Numbered from the stretch's first letter, positions 11,256 to 24,148 are shown. The stretch is 64,000 nt of DNA from Sequoia sempervirens (GCA_007258455.2 VDFB02018296.1:47356102-47420101); one strand, 5' to 3'. The notes: generated by a model from the letters alone, not told the origin. Numbers and translations are program-made.

Positions 11256-12640
11256 TGAGATATTTTGTATACACCTTGAGATGATCTCATTTTTTATGAT
11301 ATTATATCATTTGTAGTTGACATCCTTGTACATTTTGACATTTATTTTTGAGATATATGAAATGCAGCGATGATTTATGATGAGAAAAATGTGTCTATAT
11401 GATGTGTATGATATATGGTTTCATGTGTATGATATGATGGTTTCATGGTTATGATATATATGTATACATGATTTATGAGATGAAATCTATTTGATGAATG
11501 AATTATATGTTTATGATGTATGCTTTGATTTTATGATTTTCTAATGCAAACATACATGAAATGATGTTTTTGTGAATGTCAAAATATACCCAGTCATGTA
11601 TACAAAAAGATGTGAACCATTTGATTCTTTGCCAGCTTTTGAGAAATCTATGAATGCAAAATGCAAATTCTAACATGAATGAAATCTATACTAACCATGC
11701 AGGACATCCATACAATATTGCCATTTGGAGAGCTTATTTTTGCTTTTTGTATCATCATAGAGCTTTGAAATGTTGAAAGTTAATACAAGCATCAAAGGGT
11801 ATGTTAGCACCAATGATGACCTGAGTATTGCTTTTATGATTTTTGATATAGCAAGTTAATACAAGCATCTAGGTATAATTGAACTGAGATGACCTAAGTA
11901 TTGCTTGCATAAACAGACAAGAGTTAACCCGTTTCCCATGCAAATTCTGAAATGTCATCAATGATCCGTGATAGAGCATGTCTCGCGACCAATTTTGCAT
12001 AGTACTAAAGATTTCCTCACAAACAACAGACAAATAAAAATCATACTCCTTCCTTGCTTTTCTAGTTCAGTACATCATTGAATCGCTCCATAGATATGAT
12101 AGAAAAATCAAAACAACCATTCAAATTTTGCTTAAAGTATTTCAAACATTTATTCAGATTAAGATCATCCAAGTTTGGTTATCATCATTGATGTTCTCGT
12201 TTTGATGTTTATCTTAGATCATGTTGTTTTGATGTCAATTGGAATTTGAATAAGCATGTTGTGCTTGATTTGATATGACAATGTTTGTTGTGTTTTGACA
12301 AACCGTTTTGTGTCTGTTTGTGATGTTCAAAAAGCTTATTGTCCCTCTCTTGTTTAGTCTGTATTTCTGCTTTTTTCCCCCAGTGTAAACATAACCTAAG
12401 GATGAAATATATGTACAAATTTCATCAAGCCATGACGAAACATAAGGATTCTCGTTGCATGATATGGATATGATAGATATGTACAGATGGACGATGCCTA
12501 AAGTGAATGCAAGACATAAGATAATGGATGGAGGAGCCCATTTTGAACACAAGTAGTGCCTGTTTACCAGGTTTTCACCACTTGTTTTTATTGCACTTTT
12601 TTAGGATTTTTCTTTTCTTTTTTTGAATTTTTTCAGGACT
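11256..12640. other. Element A non-coding region between PMD ORF and pol
   Basis: AT-rich, with a low-complexity stretch of atgatatatg/tttcatg repeats at 11370-11530. Two related segments near 11770-11880 both contain gcaagttaatacaagcatc-like text. No coding frame is credible. It would be the 3' untranslated region of the PMD ORF on the plus strand and of pol on the minus strand. Confidence 0.5.
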
Positions 12641-12703
12641 TTTTATGATTTTTTTTTTAGGACTTTTTATGATTTTTTTTTAGGACTTTTTATGATTTTT
12701 TTG
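12641..12703 (+). repeat. Triple 22-bp repeat (aggactttttatgatttttttt) just after pol
   Basis: Three near-identical copies follow one another, the unit varying only in T-run length, immediately downstream of the pol stop. On the minus strand they give A-runs and cataaaaagtcct, right after the last codon. Possibly a 3' processing region; no function shown. Confidence 0.7.
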
Positions 12704-12707
12704 TTTT

Positions 12708-15700
12708 TTAGACATAAAATTTATTCAGATGAATGCTATTGATTGGCTCTTCAAACAGGTCCCCTTTTGACATGGATAACTGATATGCACCAGAACCGTA
12801 TGCTGCAATGATAACAAATGGACCAAGCCAGTTAGGTTCAAATTTCCCTTTCTTTTCTCTGTCTTGCTGATTACATGGATTTTCTCTCAGGACTAAATCA
12901 CCCACTTGAAATGTCTGTGGTTTAACTCTATGATTATAACTACAAGACATAATATGTTGATAACTCTTCAAATGATCAGCTGTATGTTGACGTCTTTCAT
13001 CTAACGGTTCTAACTCCTGGAGGCGAGAAACTCTGTAGTCTTCATCACTTATCAATCCCTTGAGTGAGACCCTAAGTGAAGGTATTTCAACCTCTAGTGG
13101 TAAGATTGCTTCCACTCCGTAGACCAAGGCATATGGGGTAGCTCCTGTTGGTGTGCGAATGCTGGTTCTATATGCCCACAAAGCTAGATTTAATTGGAGA
13201 TGCCAATCACGACCTGCATCATTTACTGTCTTCTTCAAGATCTTCAAGATGGTTTTGTTGGAAGCTTCTGCTTGACCATTACCCTGTGGATAATAAGGTG
13301 TAGAGAACCTGTTTTGGATGTGAAATATTTCACAAAGTTCATCCACATCTTGATTCTTGAAAGGTCTTCCATTATCAATAATTAAAGAACTAGGAATTCT
13401 ATATCGACAGATAATGTAATTTAAGATAAATGAAGATATTTGTTTACCAGTCACTGTTGTCAAAGGAACAGCTTCAATCCATTTTGTAAAATACTCCGTA
13501 GCTGTGATGATAAATTTATGTCCATTTGATGATGAAGGATGTATTTTACCAACAAGATCTAATCCCCACTGAGAAAAAGGCCATGTTGAAGTGAAAGGTT
13601 GTAGTTCCTGTGCAGGTGCATGAATAAGATTCCCGTGGATCTGGCATTTAGAACACTTCTTGACAAAAGTAAAAGAATCTTTCTCCATGGTAGGCCAATA
13701 GTATCCCATTCTAACAAGTTTCTTGGCTAAGGTCAAACCACTCGAATGAGTTCCACAAATACCACCATGAACCTCTTGTAAGGCTTTTTCAGATTCGTCA
13801 TGTTCTAGACATCTAAGAAATGTACCATCAAGACCATGTCGATAAAGGATATCAGCAATTAAGATATAACGGGATGATTGGAAAATGAAATTCCTTTTTT
13901 GGTTGCGGGATAAATCCGAAGGTAAGATATTATCTTTCAAATAGGTATAAGTCTTGCCATATAAAGGTGAATCAGAACTAGTTAAATGACATATGACTTG
14001 GGTTTCAGGATTATCATAGGCGGGAGAAAACAATTGTTCCACAAAGAATTCATACTTAGTTTGATCTTCTGATAGTTGTAATAAGGAAGCAATGGTAGCC
14101 ATTGCATCTGCAGCTTTATTATCAATCCTTGAAATTTGTGAAAACTTGATTGACACAAAATACTTCTTATAATCATCCACCATGTTCTTGTAAGGTAGCA
14201 ACTTATCATCTTTGGTTTGATAGTCATCATTAATTTGATTAATGACAAGTTGTGAATCACCATAGACCTGGAGCTCTGTAATCCACCATTCCAATGCTAT
14301 TTTCAATCCTATGAGCAATGCCTCATATTCAGCTATGTTATTTGTGCAAGGAAATATCAACCGATATGATCGTGAAATGGTATGTCCTTCAAGTGTAACA
14401 AAGAGGATCCCTATCCCCGAGCCATATTGTGTATAAGATCCATCAAAATACAATGTCCATGATTTATGAATTGTTGCTGTGAAGACATCTGCATCAGGAA
14501 ACTCAATGTGCATTGGATTTTCTTCTTGTAAAGGTACTTCGGCCAACTGATCTGCAATGACCTATCCTTTAATAGCTTTTCAATCTACATAGTGAATGTC
14601 AAACTCACTCAAAATCATTACCCACTTTGCAAGTCTTCCTGTTAAAGTAGCTCTGCTTAATAGGTATTTTAATGGATCAATCTTGGTTATCAACTTAACT
14701 GTATGAGCCAACATATAGTGTCGCAATTTTTGAGAAGCGAACACCACTGCAAGACAAGCTTTTTCTATGAAAGTGTAGTTTAATTCATGAGTTGTTAGAG
14801 TTTTGTTGATATAGTATATGGCCCTTTCTTTGCCTGTAGAATCTTCTTGTGCTAGCAATGCTCCCAAGGATACTTTTATTGCTGAAATATAAAGTATGAG
14901 TGGCTTTCCTGGAATAGGTGGAATTAAAACTGGTGGGTGCATAAGATATTGCTTGATCTGATTAAATGTTGCTTCACATTTATCCTCCCATTTGAATGGG
15001 ACATTTTTATGCAATAAATGTGTAAATGGTAAGCTTTTGTCTGCCAGTTGAGCTATAAACCACCTGATGGACTGTAATCACCCTTGCAATGATCGAAGCT
15101 GACTGATATTTCGTGGTGGCGGCATGTCCATTATAGCTTGTACTTTTTCTGGATCCACCTCTATACCCTTTTCTGAAACAATATATCCTAGGATTTTTCC
15201 AGATGTAACACCGAAGACACATTTCTTTGGATTAAGTCGAACATTAAACTTCTCCATTCTGGTAAAGATTTTTGATAATATTTCCAGGTGTTTTTCTCGT
15301 GTGTGAGATTTGGCAAGTAAGTCATCAACGTAATCTTCCATGAATGTATGCATCATGTCATGAAAAATTGTTGTCATTGCTCTTTAATAAGTGGCTCTGG
15401 CATTCTTTAACCCAAATGGCATTACATTCCAGCAATATGTACCCCAAGGGAATGTGAATGCTATTTTATCTTGATCCTCTGGTGCAATCTTTATCTGGTT
15501 GTATCCCGAAAATCCATCCATTAATGAATACATTGCATGGCCAGCAGTTAAATCAACAATCATATCTATGTTGGGCAAAGGAAAGTCGTCTTTTGGAAAA
15601 GCCTTATTTAAATCTCTGAAATCTGTATAAACTCTGATCCTTCCATCTGGCTTTGAAACAAGTACAATATTGGAAATCCATTCGGCATAATCAATAGTTC

Positions 15701-16688
15701 GAATAAATCCAACATCCAAAAGTTTCTTTAATTCTTCTTTGACCAGTAACGCAACATGTGGATGCATTTTTCTAAGCTTTTGCTTCACAAGTTTTGCCCC
15801 TGGTTTAATAGATAAATGATGCATTATCAGATTAGGGTCTAACACTGGCATATCAGCATATGACCAAGCAAAGTTGATTTGATTTTCCTTCAAGAATTCC
15901 ATGAATTTCAAGACTTCTTCAACTGTTAATGATGCTGCAAGTTGTAAAATTTTTGGCTCCTCTGCTGTACTTATGTCAATTGATTCTATTGGTTCAATCA
16001 AAATAGAAGATCTTTCATGATAATACTTGGGAAGAGTGTCAAGTTTCTCATCCTTCAGTGCCTCAGAAAGGTTTTCACTTTCAGATTCGCTCTTTATTTT
16101 TCTCTTGTTTTGATCTATCACTGCCATTTTTTGGTTTTCACCAATAGATTGATCTTTTATTTCAGTTATTTTGTAGCTAAGAGAGTTGACACCCTCCTTA
16201 TCAAAATCATGAGTATGAAATTATTGGATAAAACAATTGTTTTCTTCATTTGAGGAACAAAGGAAATTTATAATATCCTCATCATCATGGAATGTAGGAA
16301 TATGGATAGGTGCGTTAATGTCCCAATCAATAAGTTCTAGATAAACTAAAGGCATAGGATCATTAGGTTGGGTAAGGTCTTGAATTGTCAAAGTCCTGAT
16401 ATGGTTATCATCCTCATGGTAGACAAGGTCTATGATGTTATTCTCCTGTTGATTGTCAATATCGTTAGAATCTGATTCTTCCTCACTTGAGTCATGATCG
16501 CTTTGTAAAACACAATCAAGTGGAGGCCTTGAGCCTTCTCCTTGTATAAGAACAGGTGCATATTTATGTATGGTATCAACTTGTTTGTCTCTCCAAAATT
16601 CATCATTATAAATGGTATCCCATTCATATTCATTAGAATCAGTATCTGAACTATTCTGTGTTGTGACGTTTTTCACACATCGCCCCAT
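12708..16688 (-). pseudogene. pol: Element A pol: RT, RNase H, archaeal-type RNase H, integrase
   Basis: One continuous minus-strand frame from ATG 16688 to 12708, broken only by five stops (16221 TAA, 15384 TAA, 15078 TGA, 14580 TGA, 14562 TAG) and with no frameshift. Domains in order: an acidic N-terminus of unknown role (155 codons); reverse transcriptase with DGFSGYNQI and active-site YVDD (15321-15335); RNase H (about 14990-14600); archaeal-type RNase H with FDGS, AEYEAL, GDSQLV and AADAMA, so all four acidic residues are present (about 14450-14080); integrase with an H-H-C-C zinc finger (CSKC), then the DDE triad in GLDLVG, IIDNG and GQAEA (about 13560-13255). The last 612 codons are fully open. 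Together the domains copy and insert element DNA in the host cell. The MPFGLKNARATY block has Arg where Gly is usual, another transition. Confidence 0.93.
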
Positions 16689-16926
16689 TGCAAATGGGGA
16701 CCCCCCCTAATTTTGGCTTTACTTTTCGGTCGTTTTGTTGTTGTCTCTCTTTTCTGATGTTTGTCTTTCTGGGGACGTTCCCGTCTTTGAACTTAACGTG
16801 ATTTTGGCCAACTCCAAAAATTAGGGTTTTTTCCTTCCTGGTCAGTCCAAGGTCAAACGAATTGAATAACTTGAAAATTGAGCTTAACATTGGTGTTAAT
16901 GTGCTTCTAGCAGGCTCCCAGCAAAT

Positions 16927-17900
16927 TTTCATCGGATTCTGAGGTACTTACTATTTTTAGTAAGCATGCAATTACAGACAACCTGTTAGCATTTTTGAGA
17001 TTCCGACAGTCACACAGTATTCAGAGTACATCAAGCTGTTCACATGCAAAATTTGAGCGAAAACAGACAACTTTCTATTTTTAGCAGTCCGGCTTCCAAA
17101 GCAAATTTCAGGGTTCAGATGCAAATTTTTTCTTTGCATGTCTGGATATTCCTTCTGGGTTTTTCGAGAGCTTCGCAATGGTATAACATGCAAAACAAGA
17201 CGACCACTTTCAAAATTCAGCCTTTGGAGGCTATTTTTAGGGTTTGCATGTCAGGGTTTCTTTTGCATGTCGGATGATTCCTTATGGGTTTTTCGAGAGC
17301 TTCGCGATGATATGACATGCAAATGAATATAACCACTCAATAAGGAACTTGCTATTTTTAGCAGGTGTGTCCCGGTAGCCACTTCCCAGCAGTTCAGAAT
17401 CATGAGCTGATTGCAGTGCCACAGAAACGAGAACAAACAGAAATCATTTGATGTGCATGCAGAGCAAATTAGGGTTTCCAGCTTCAGGACCCAAAAAGAG
17501 GGGTAAAAAGTTAGAATTTTCAAAAATCGGTGTAAACCACCGCGATCAACGTCCTTCAGGCTATGTGCTGGTAAAATTTCAAGTCAAACGGAGCACTTAC
17601 TATTTATAGTAAGGCAATTTGGAAATAGGCTAAAAATAGTAAATCAGGTGCATGCGTTGATGTTGACAGACAGGTCACGTGGTGAGGAGTGCCTCATTCA
17701 AATTTTGAGTCAATCAGAGTAGTGGAGCTATCAGAAACAAGCAGTTACTATTTATAGTAAACCACCTTCAGAAATGGGCTAAAAATAGCAGGTCAGCTAA
17801 AAATGGCAGTGTCGATAGGACAGTAGGGTCATGAGGATGCAGTGTTTAAAATTTCAAGTCGTTCTGAACTTCAGAGATGTAAAATCAGAGGGCTTACTAT
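16927..17900. repeat. Dispersed CTATTTTTAG / CTAAAAATAG motifs and a 120-bp duplication
   Basis: Short palindrome-like motifs recur: actatttttagtaag (16950), ctatttttagcag (17070, 17350), actatttatagtaag (17597, 17745), gctaaaaatagtaa (17630), gctaaaaatagcagg (17780) and actataaatagcagg (17898). Within this zone 17128-17200 and 17255-17325 are diverged direct copies sharing gggtttttcgagagcttcgc. Related gctaaaaatagcc motifs occur in the LTRs of element C (50770, 57590). Confidence 0.6.
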
Positions 17901-17974
17901 AAATAGCAGGGCATGGAAACTGGCGAAAACGAGAAAAAAATTCTAAGTCTGGAACTTCATCCAGTGGACATGGC

Positions 17975-18790
17975 AAAATGCACCCAGTTGATGAGGAGGC
18001 ATGAAAATTTCTAAGAACAAAACTCGTCCACCACATAGGCTAAAATGCGCCCAAGGATAAGAAAGTCAAAGAAAGTCAACGATTTTTATCCTGAAGGCAT
18101 GGAAAAATGCGCCCAAGTTGATGGAGAGGCATGGAAGAATTTCTAAGTATGAAGTTTATCCTTCATCAGAGGCAAAATGCGCCCAAAGTACAAGTGGTCA
18201 AAGAAAAGTCAACACTTTAATCCTCTAGGCATGGGGAAATGCGCCCAACTTGAAGAAGGAAAAAGTTGAAAAATTTTCTAAGTCTGAATATCCTCCACCA
18301 CCTTCAAAATGCGCCCATCCTCTTCAAGGGGTAAAATGCGCCCAAATTACAAGAGAGTCAAAGTGGTCAAAGATTTTTATCCTCCTCCATAGGCAAACTG
18401 CGCCCAAATGCATGCATGTCAAGACAAAAAATGGAAGGTGAAGAGGCGTGGTAAGAGTTTCATCCACCAGCTATGTCAAAATGTGCCCAAGGGAGGAGTG
18501 GGTCAACAATTCAAAGTTCTTATCCCTCACATACATGAAAATGCGCCCAAAACAATGCATGTCAAGATGAAAAGGGTGAAGTTGAAGAGTCATCCTCCTG
18601 TCTAGCCTAAATGCGCCCAAATTGAGGTGGTGAAGGTAAGTACAAGGTGGTAAATGAAGTAAAAAGTGTTGAAAATACCTCAAGGCATGGTCAATGTAAG
18701 GTAAATGCTAGGCGCACCCAAGGTGGAAAGTGTTGAAGATGTTTTCCTAGGCGTGATTTTGAATTTCCCCTTCAAGTCCCAAATGCGCCA
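17975..18790 (+). repeat. Degenerate minisatellite, core AAATGCGCCCAA
   Basis: About a dozen copies of the core at irregular 25-90-base spacing (e.g. 18043, 18105, 18175, 18238, 18307, 18333, 18539, 18609). They are embedded in longer units with recurring ggcatgg, ttctaagt, agtcaaagaaagtcaa and tttttatcct phrases. The core is far better conserved than the rest of each unit. Confidence 0.75.
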
Positions 18791-20214
18791 AGGGTGGTAA
18801 AGTGAAGTGTAGGATGTGTGATGAGGATTTCTCCTAAGGCATTGGAACTTCAAGTGAAAATATTTTCCAATGTGAGATGATAAATGGAACAAAATTGCTA
18901 GGCATTGAAATTTTCAAAATAATAAATTTTTCCTAAGGCATTGAAGATGTTGGAGGATAAAATATGCTAGGCACCCTCATGAAGATTTTCCAAACAAAGT
19001 TGATATTTTTCTCACAGGCAAGGATGAGCAAGATTGAATAAAAATTTCCAAAGAAAAATTTCTCTAAGGCAAAATGTTCAAGATGATTTAAAAATTTCTA
19101 AGGCAAAGAAATTTTCCTTAGAAGAAAAACGCCTAAGTCTGGTGAAGTGATGAATTTTCCTGAAGTCCGAGTGAATTTTTCCAGTGATGAAGTTAGAAGA
19201 TGTTGGCAGTACAGGAACAAAAATTTCTCAAGTCAGAGCAACAGGATCTTCACAGATATGAAGAACGGAATCAAATTTGTTAAAGAATTTTTTTTTTTTC
19301 CCAAGGTGCAAAATTCAAGAAAATCAAATGAACCCGTTCGTTGTGCACCCATGAGTTCGACGCGTTCTGAAGGAAATTTTCTTCTAGGTATTGAAGATTA
19401 TGGATGAGGAGTTGATTTTAAAGTTTTCCATGCTTCACTGTGGCCTTCGGGATGAAGATTTTTGATGGGCACTAAATTGACGAGTTTTCCTAAGGGGAAT
19501 TTGAAAATTTCCTAAGGCAAAGTGAAGAAAATGTGTTTTCAAGGTGAAATCCTCCAGACGATGAATTTGAAAGGAACTGCCTAGGTGAATTTGCTCAAAT
19601 TCTTCGTGAAGATAATCTTCTTGAGCCGGAGATGAATAAAATCAAAATCATCAATAACCCAGCTAATGAAATGAATTTCTCAAAGATGATACGCCCTTGA
19701 GGAAGATGGGTTGAAAATTTGGCTAAGGCATGAAGAATCATAAAAAAAAAAAGCAGAAGTTGGCTAGTAGAGGCGATGAATGCTTGGAAGTTAGAACATG
19801 AAAATCAGGTAAGTTAAATTTATATTATAAAGCATTCTAATATTCTTCTCCTTGCTTGTTTTACAGGAGGAACTTCGAGACCAGGCGGTGATGATTTGAA
19901 GCAAGTAGTTCACGGAGGAAGAAAAGTTGCAAGAAAATAGCTAAGTGTTGACACTTAGTGACAAAGGCAAATGTTTTCAAAACTCAAGATGGAGAAAAGA
20001 ATGGAAGCTCGAGCGAAGTTGAAGAACAACGTCAACAAGAAAATCAAGGGCAGTGTGAACGCGTTTTAAAGATGGAATCTTCTAGAAGGGTGGTGGCCAT
20101 TAATGGCTCATTTATTACCCCACTCCTCTTGGTGGCAATTTTTAGGGCAAATTTTGTTTAGGGCTGAGGTGGCACAATCTCGGCCATCCAGCCGATTGTA
20201 ATCTGAGCCATCCA

Positions 20215-20425
20215 CTGGACTTGGCCAACTATATAAAGGGGGAGTCCCCCTCATTTTTAACTCATTAGACAGTAGAATTAGAGTAGAAGTCAGAGTAGAG
20301 AGACAACTAGGTGATAGCTTAGAAGTAGCTTAGTATAGATTGATAGTGTAGTTTGAAAAAGAGGGAAAGTTTTCCCTTTGAAAACTTTGTAAGAAATTGT
20401 TGTGAACACTCTCTCAATAAAAGAG
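20215..20425 (+). promoter_or_regulatory. Candidate Pol II promoter and poly(A) signal (LTR-like U3/R)
   Basis: TATA-type tatataaag at 20230 is preceded by two cggccatcc/gagccatcc boxes (20182, 20206). It is followed by a 5'-leader-like purine-rich stretch and an aataaa signal at 20418. TATA and poly(A) signal within about 200 bases is the LTR pattern. Transcription would run rightward, antisense to gag. Confidence 0.5.
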
Positions 20426-21095
20426 TTTTTCATTGATGGTGAATTTCGTCTTTGTTGTGAGTAGCTAGCAAGGTTTCTTCGTCCTTCCAATTCAAATGGT
20501 AGCGTAAAATAGTTCAAAGTAGTATAATTTTCATTCCATGCAAGTAGATAGTAATTGTGGAATGTGGTATTTGATCTAAGCAACTTCATCTATCCATACC
20601 ACTAGTGTATTTGCTGATGGTGAATGTGCCTTGTGTGGTCCACTGGAATATCATGTACTTAACTTCAATCACAGTTTGAATGATGGTATGCGTCGTTGTG
20701 ATGGTATCTTCATGTCAAGTGGTGGTTTGAATATCTTTAGTCATCTCCCTTGAAGATTGCACTGACTCCATGGAAGCTGTCCGATGCGAGGCAAAGCAAA
20801 GTTCGGTTGAAGTTTGCTGAAGTTGAGCTCCATATCCCACACCCTAGAATAGATTTAGACTTTCTAAACCTTACCCCATTTCAATTCAGTACTTTCTGGT
20901 TAGTATAGGAAAAGCTGAACTTCATAGACAAATCTTTCGAGCATTTGAATTCCTCTCTCCACTGCCAAACAATTTTGTAAGTCCCCTTGAAATACCAGCA
21001 AATCACATCGAGCCAACTGAGCCTATTCGCACTGAAAGAACCTTGGAGTTGAACGCACGAACTCTCTCGCAATCTTAGCGTGCTAGATAATTTGA

Positions 21096-24000
21096 TCAAG
21101 AGAGAATAGGGAAGTCGTTGGCAACTTTATTCTGCGTTGGTGCGGTCACGAAAAACACGTCAACATTCTGCAATTGGAAAACTAATTCATGAGGTTTATC
21201 TGACATTAATCCTTCTTCATGAGTTGATTGTGGTTGCTGTGAAGTAGAGTCTTCTTTACCATATCCAAGTCCTGTTTTACCTCTTGAATGCTTTGAAATA
21301 GGTTGAATTGGTTCCACAATTCCTTCTCTTCTTTTTCCTATAGGACCATTTCCTTCATAGCCCATTTTCTGCATGATGGTGTATCCCTTACCATATTGTT
21401 CTGTAGGTAACTTAATGTGCAAGAGAGAGTCATCTTCATCTTTGTATAGCCAATTTAGGATGTCCCTATCTTCAGCCTCTTCTTCAGTGGTATTGGCTCT
21501 AATGAATTTTCCATCAAACTTTGTGGCTGGCACAAAATTTTGGGATGTAGAGGTTGTTGCAATCTTTTGTTTTGATAAGGTTGGCTGACCATGTGACCTT
21601 GGAGAAGGAGGTAAAGTAGAAAGAGACAATGAATATTCACCAACTCCTTTATCTTTAAAATTTAGCTTAGTGTCAAGATTCTTTGTCAATTCTTGCAGTT
21701 GTCCTTGTAGATTGGAAGAAGAAATAACAAGAGCCTCCCTATTGTGTGGCACAAAGGTATCTTGAGCTGCTCGAAGATTTGAACAAGTTTGGGTACTATT
21801 GTAATCAGCTTGTATAGTTATTTCTTGTCCATCATATGGAAACTTAATGCATTGATGATATGTTGATGGTACTGCTTGCATATCATGAATCCATGGACGA
21901 CCCAAAAGTATGTTATAGGAAAGATCTTGATCTAGAACCTGACAAAATGTGTTCTTCACAATAGGTCCCACTCTGATAGGCAGCAATATTAATCCTTTAG
22001 AAGCTCTTTCTTCATCATCATATACCTTGATAGTTATTTTCCTTCATGGATCAATAGCATTTTCTGAAATTCCCAAAGCATTTATTAACTTTAAAGTACA
22101 AATATTCAAACCGGCTCCTCCATCTATTAAGACACGTCTAATTCGATGTTTATGAATCATGACTTCAAGATAAAGTGATGAATTATGTGGATGTGTCATG
22201 GAGGCATCATCTTTGTCAGAAAATGAAAGACAAGTGGGGGAAGACAAATGTCCCACCATGGCTTGAAATTTGTTTACATCCAAATCAGTATCGACAGTTG
22301 TGTTTACGAGAGCTTCTTCTAAAATATTCTTGTGTATAGGAGATATTTTGAGAAGTTCAAGGATGGAAATTTGAGCTGATGTTTTCTTCAATTGATCAAC
22401 CAAATTATATTGACTTGGAGAAGGAATAGTTGTTTTAGATGAACTTCCTTTTAGAACCTTTTCTTGTCCTCTCGTAGTCACATTAACCTATTGATATTCT
22501 TGTTTTCCCTTGATTTTGATAACATTAACTCGTTGATCATCAACATAGATGTGGCGGATTATATTGTCTTCAACATTATGTACACTTTTGTCCTTGGTAT
22601 CTGATGTTTCTCCCTTTTGATAGTTTGGTAAAGGATTCTTGAATGCTTGATGATCGTCATTGGTATGATGTCCTTCAATTGTAATAGTGCCATTGTCAAT
22701 TAAATCTTGTACTAGATTTTTCAAAGCTTGACAATTATTTGTTCTATGACCTTTACATTGATGATAATTGCAATAATACAAGTCATTCCATGATGGTGGT
22801 TTGACTCGTGGCTCATAATCTCTTTGTGGTGGTAAGGTGATAACTTTATTATCAAGAAGCTCCTTGAGAGCAGACTCAAGAGATTGCCCCAAAGCGGTAA
22901 AATTCCATCGATTTGAAAAAAATGGAGGTCTGGACGGATTTGATGTTTGGGTATTGCCAAGATTGTTATTGAAATTACCACGATTTTGATTAGTCATGCT
23001 ATCTTGCTTGGAGGTTTGTCCTTGTTGATTGTTGTTTCCTTGTTGATTTGTATTCCCTTGTTGATTGGTTCGTGGAGCACTTGATAAATTAAAGACAGAT
23101 GGTCTTGTTCGTAGATTATTTGCATCCACTATGCCATCATTGACAACATTTTTATTTCTATTCCAAAACCTTTTTTATCATTATTGTTTTGGTTTGATGT
23201 ACTTGGATTATCAAGTTTTATCACTCCCCGTTTAACCAAGGACCCTTCAATGGTGATTGCGTTTTCAATCAACTTTTCAAAGTTATGAGGACAATGAAGA
23301 TTAAGCCTATAACTTAATTCTGAATCTAGGCTATTAATGAAGATATCCATCTTTTCCTTTTCAGGAATAGGACGGGAATATCGTGCAAATAACCTTCTCC
23401 ACCTTTGCAAGAATGTAGTGAAGGGTTCTCCTACTTTTTGTTTCACTTTACAAAGATCAAGCATTGTTATTTGGTGTTGAATGTTATAGGAGTATTGTGA
23501 TATGAATTGATTTATCAACTCCTCAAAATTTTTGATGGGTGGAGTGATTTTAGAAAGCCACTCCATGGATTGTACACCTAGACTTCGTGGAAATAATCGC
23601 ATTAAGTATGTATCGTCATAGGCGAATTCTAGACTCATATTTTGGAAATCCCTCACATGGTCAATAGGATCAGTTTTTCCATTGTACCTATCATACTTAG
23701 GAATCTCACAATGTTTTGGAAATGGGATCATTTGAAGACTCCCATCAAATGGATAAGGAGATATGTCTTCCAAAACATACTTCTTTGTTGTACCCCCTTG
23801 CATTTCTTTTATTTTCCCTTGTAATTCTTTTATCTGTTGAGTAAGGGCACTAAAGTCAGTAGGAGGAGTTTCAGGATTCTGTTTAATCCCTTCAATGTCA
23901 AAATTGTGAGGTAACTTAGCTCCTTGATTAGCTAATGAAAGAAAGTATTGTTCTTTGTTTTGTTCTAAAATCCTTTCCATAAGAGTATGGAATTGGGGAT

Positions 24001-24148
24001 CTTGTTCTGCTTCTTGAAGCTTTTCTTCTGTTAATTCGTCAAGATTAAACGTTTCTTCTTCTTTTTCATTACGGTCACCCATTTTACTTGTAGTGGTTTC
24101 TCCCTCATCTTTTTCCATTTGTTTTTGAGATCTCGTGAAGACAGGCAT
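21096..24148 (-). pseudogene. gag-pro: Element A gag-protease with G-patch
   Basis: Starts at ATG 24148 (MPVFTRSQK, a typical plant gypsy gag start); open sequence extends upstream to 24184 without another ATG. Gag core lies at about 23700-23230 (retrotransposon gag family, with FPRSLGVQSMEWLSK and FLQRWRRLFARYSRP). A CNYHQCKGHRTNNC zinc-binding segment is at about 22770-22725. The aspartic protease motif LIDGGAGLNIC is near 22135. A glycine-rich G-patch-like segment (GYTIMQKMGYEGNG..GLGYG) is at about 21390-21265. The product would form the particle and cleave the polyprotein. Breaks: a one-base frameshift near 23160-23176 in a homopolymer, TAG at 22488 and TGA at 22044. Otherwise the frame is continuous. 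The natural stop at 21096 leaves protease separate from pol. Confidence 0.9.

Larger units (their letters stand above)
16689..20880 (+). mobile_element. LTR-like segment in the spacer between gag-pro and pol of element A (candidate solo LTR)
   Basis: 4.2 kb without credible coding. It has an LTR's architecture on the plus strand, opposite to element A: a long upstream part with degenerate tandem repeats (17100-17330 duplicate; aaatgcgcccaa array 17975-18790; ctaaggca units 18830-19740), then a cggccatcc box, a tatataaag promoter motif at 20230, and an aataaa signal at 20418 about 190 bases on. This is about the size of C's 4.5-kb LTRs. I could not find a convincing TG..CA pair or target duplication. 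It may instead be a native spacer of this Tat family. Confidence 0.4.

Noticed and set aside
16683..20880. ccccatt at 16683-16689 and 20874-20880 as target duplication of the spacer LTR
   Set aside because: Too short to be significant, and the enclosed segment would not end in CA.
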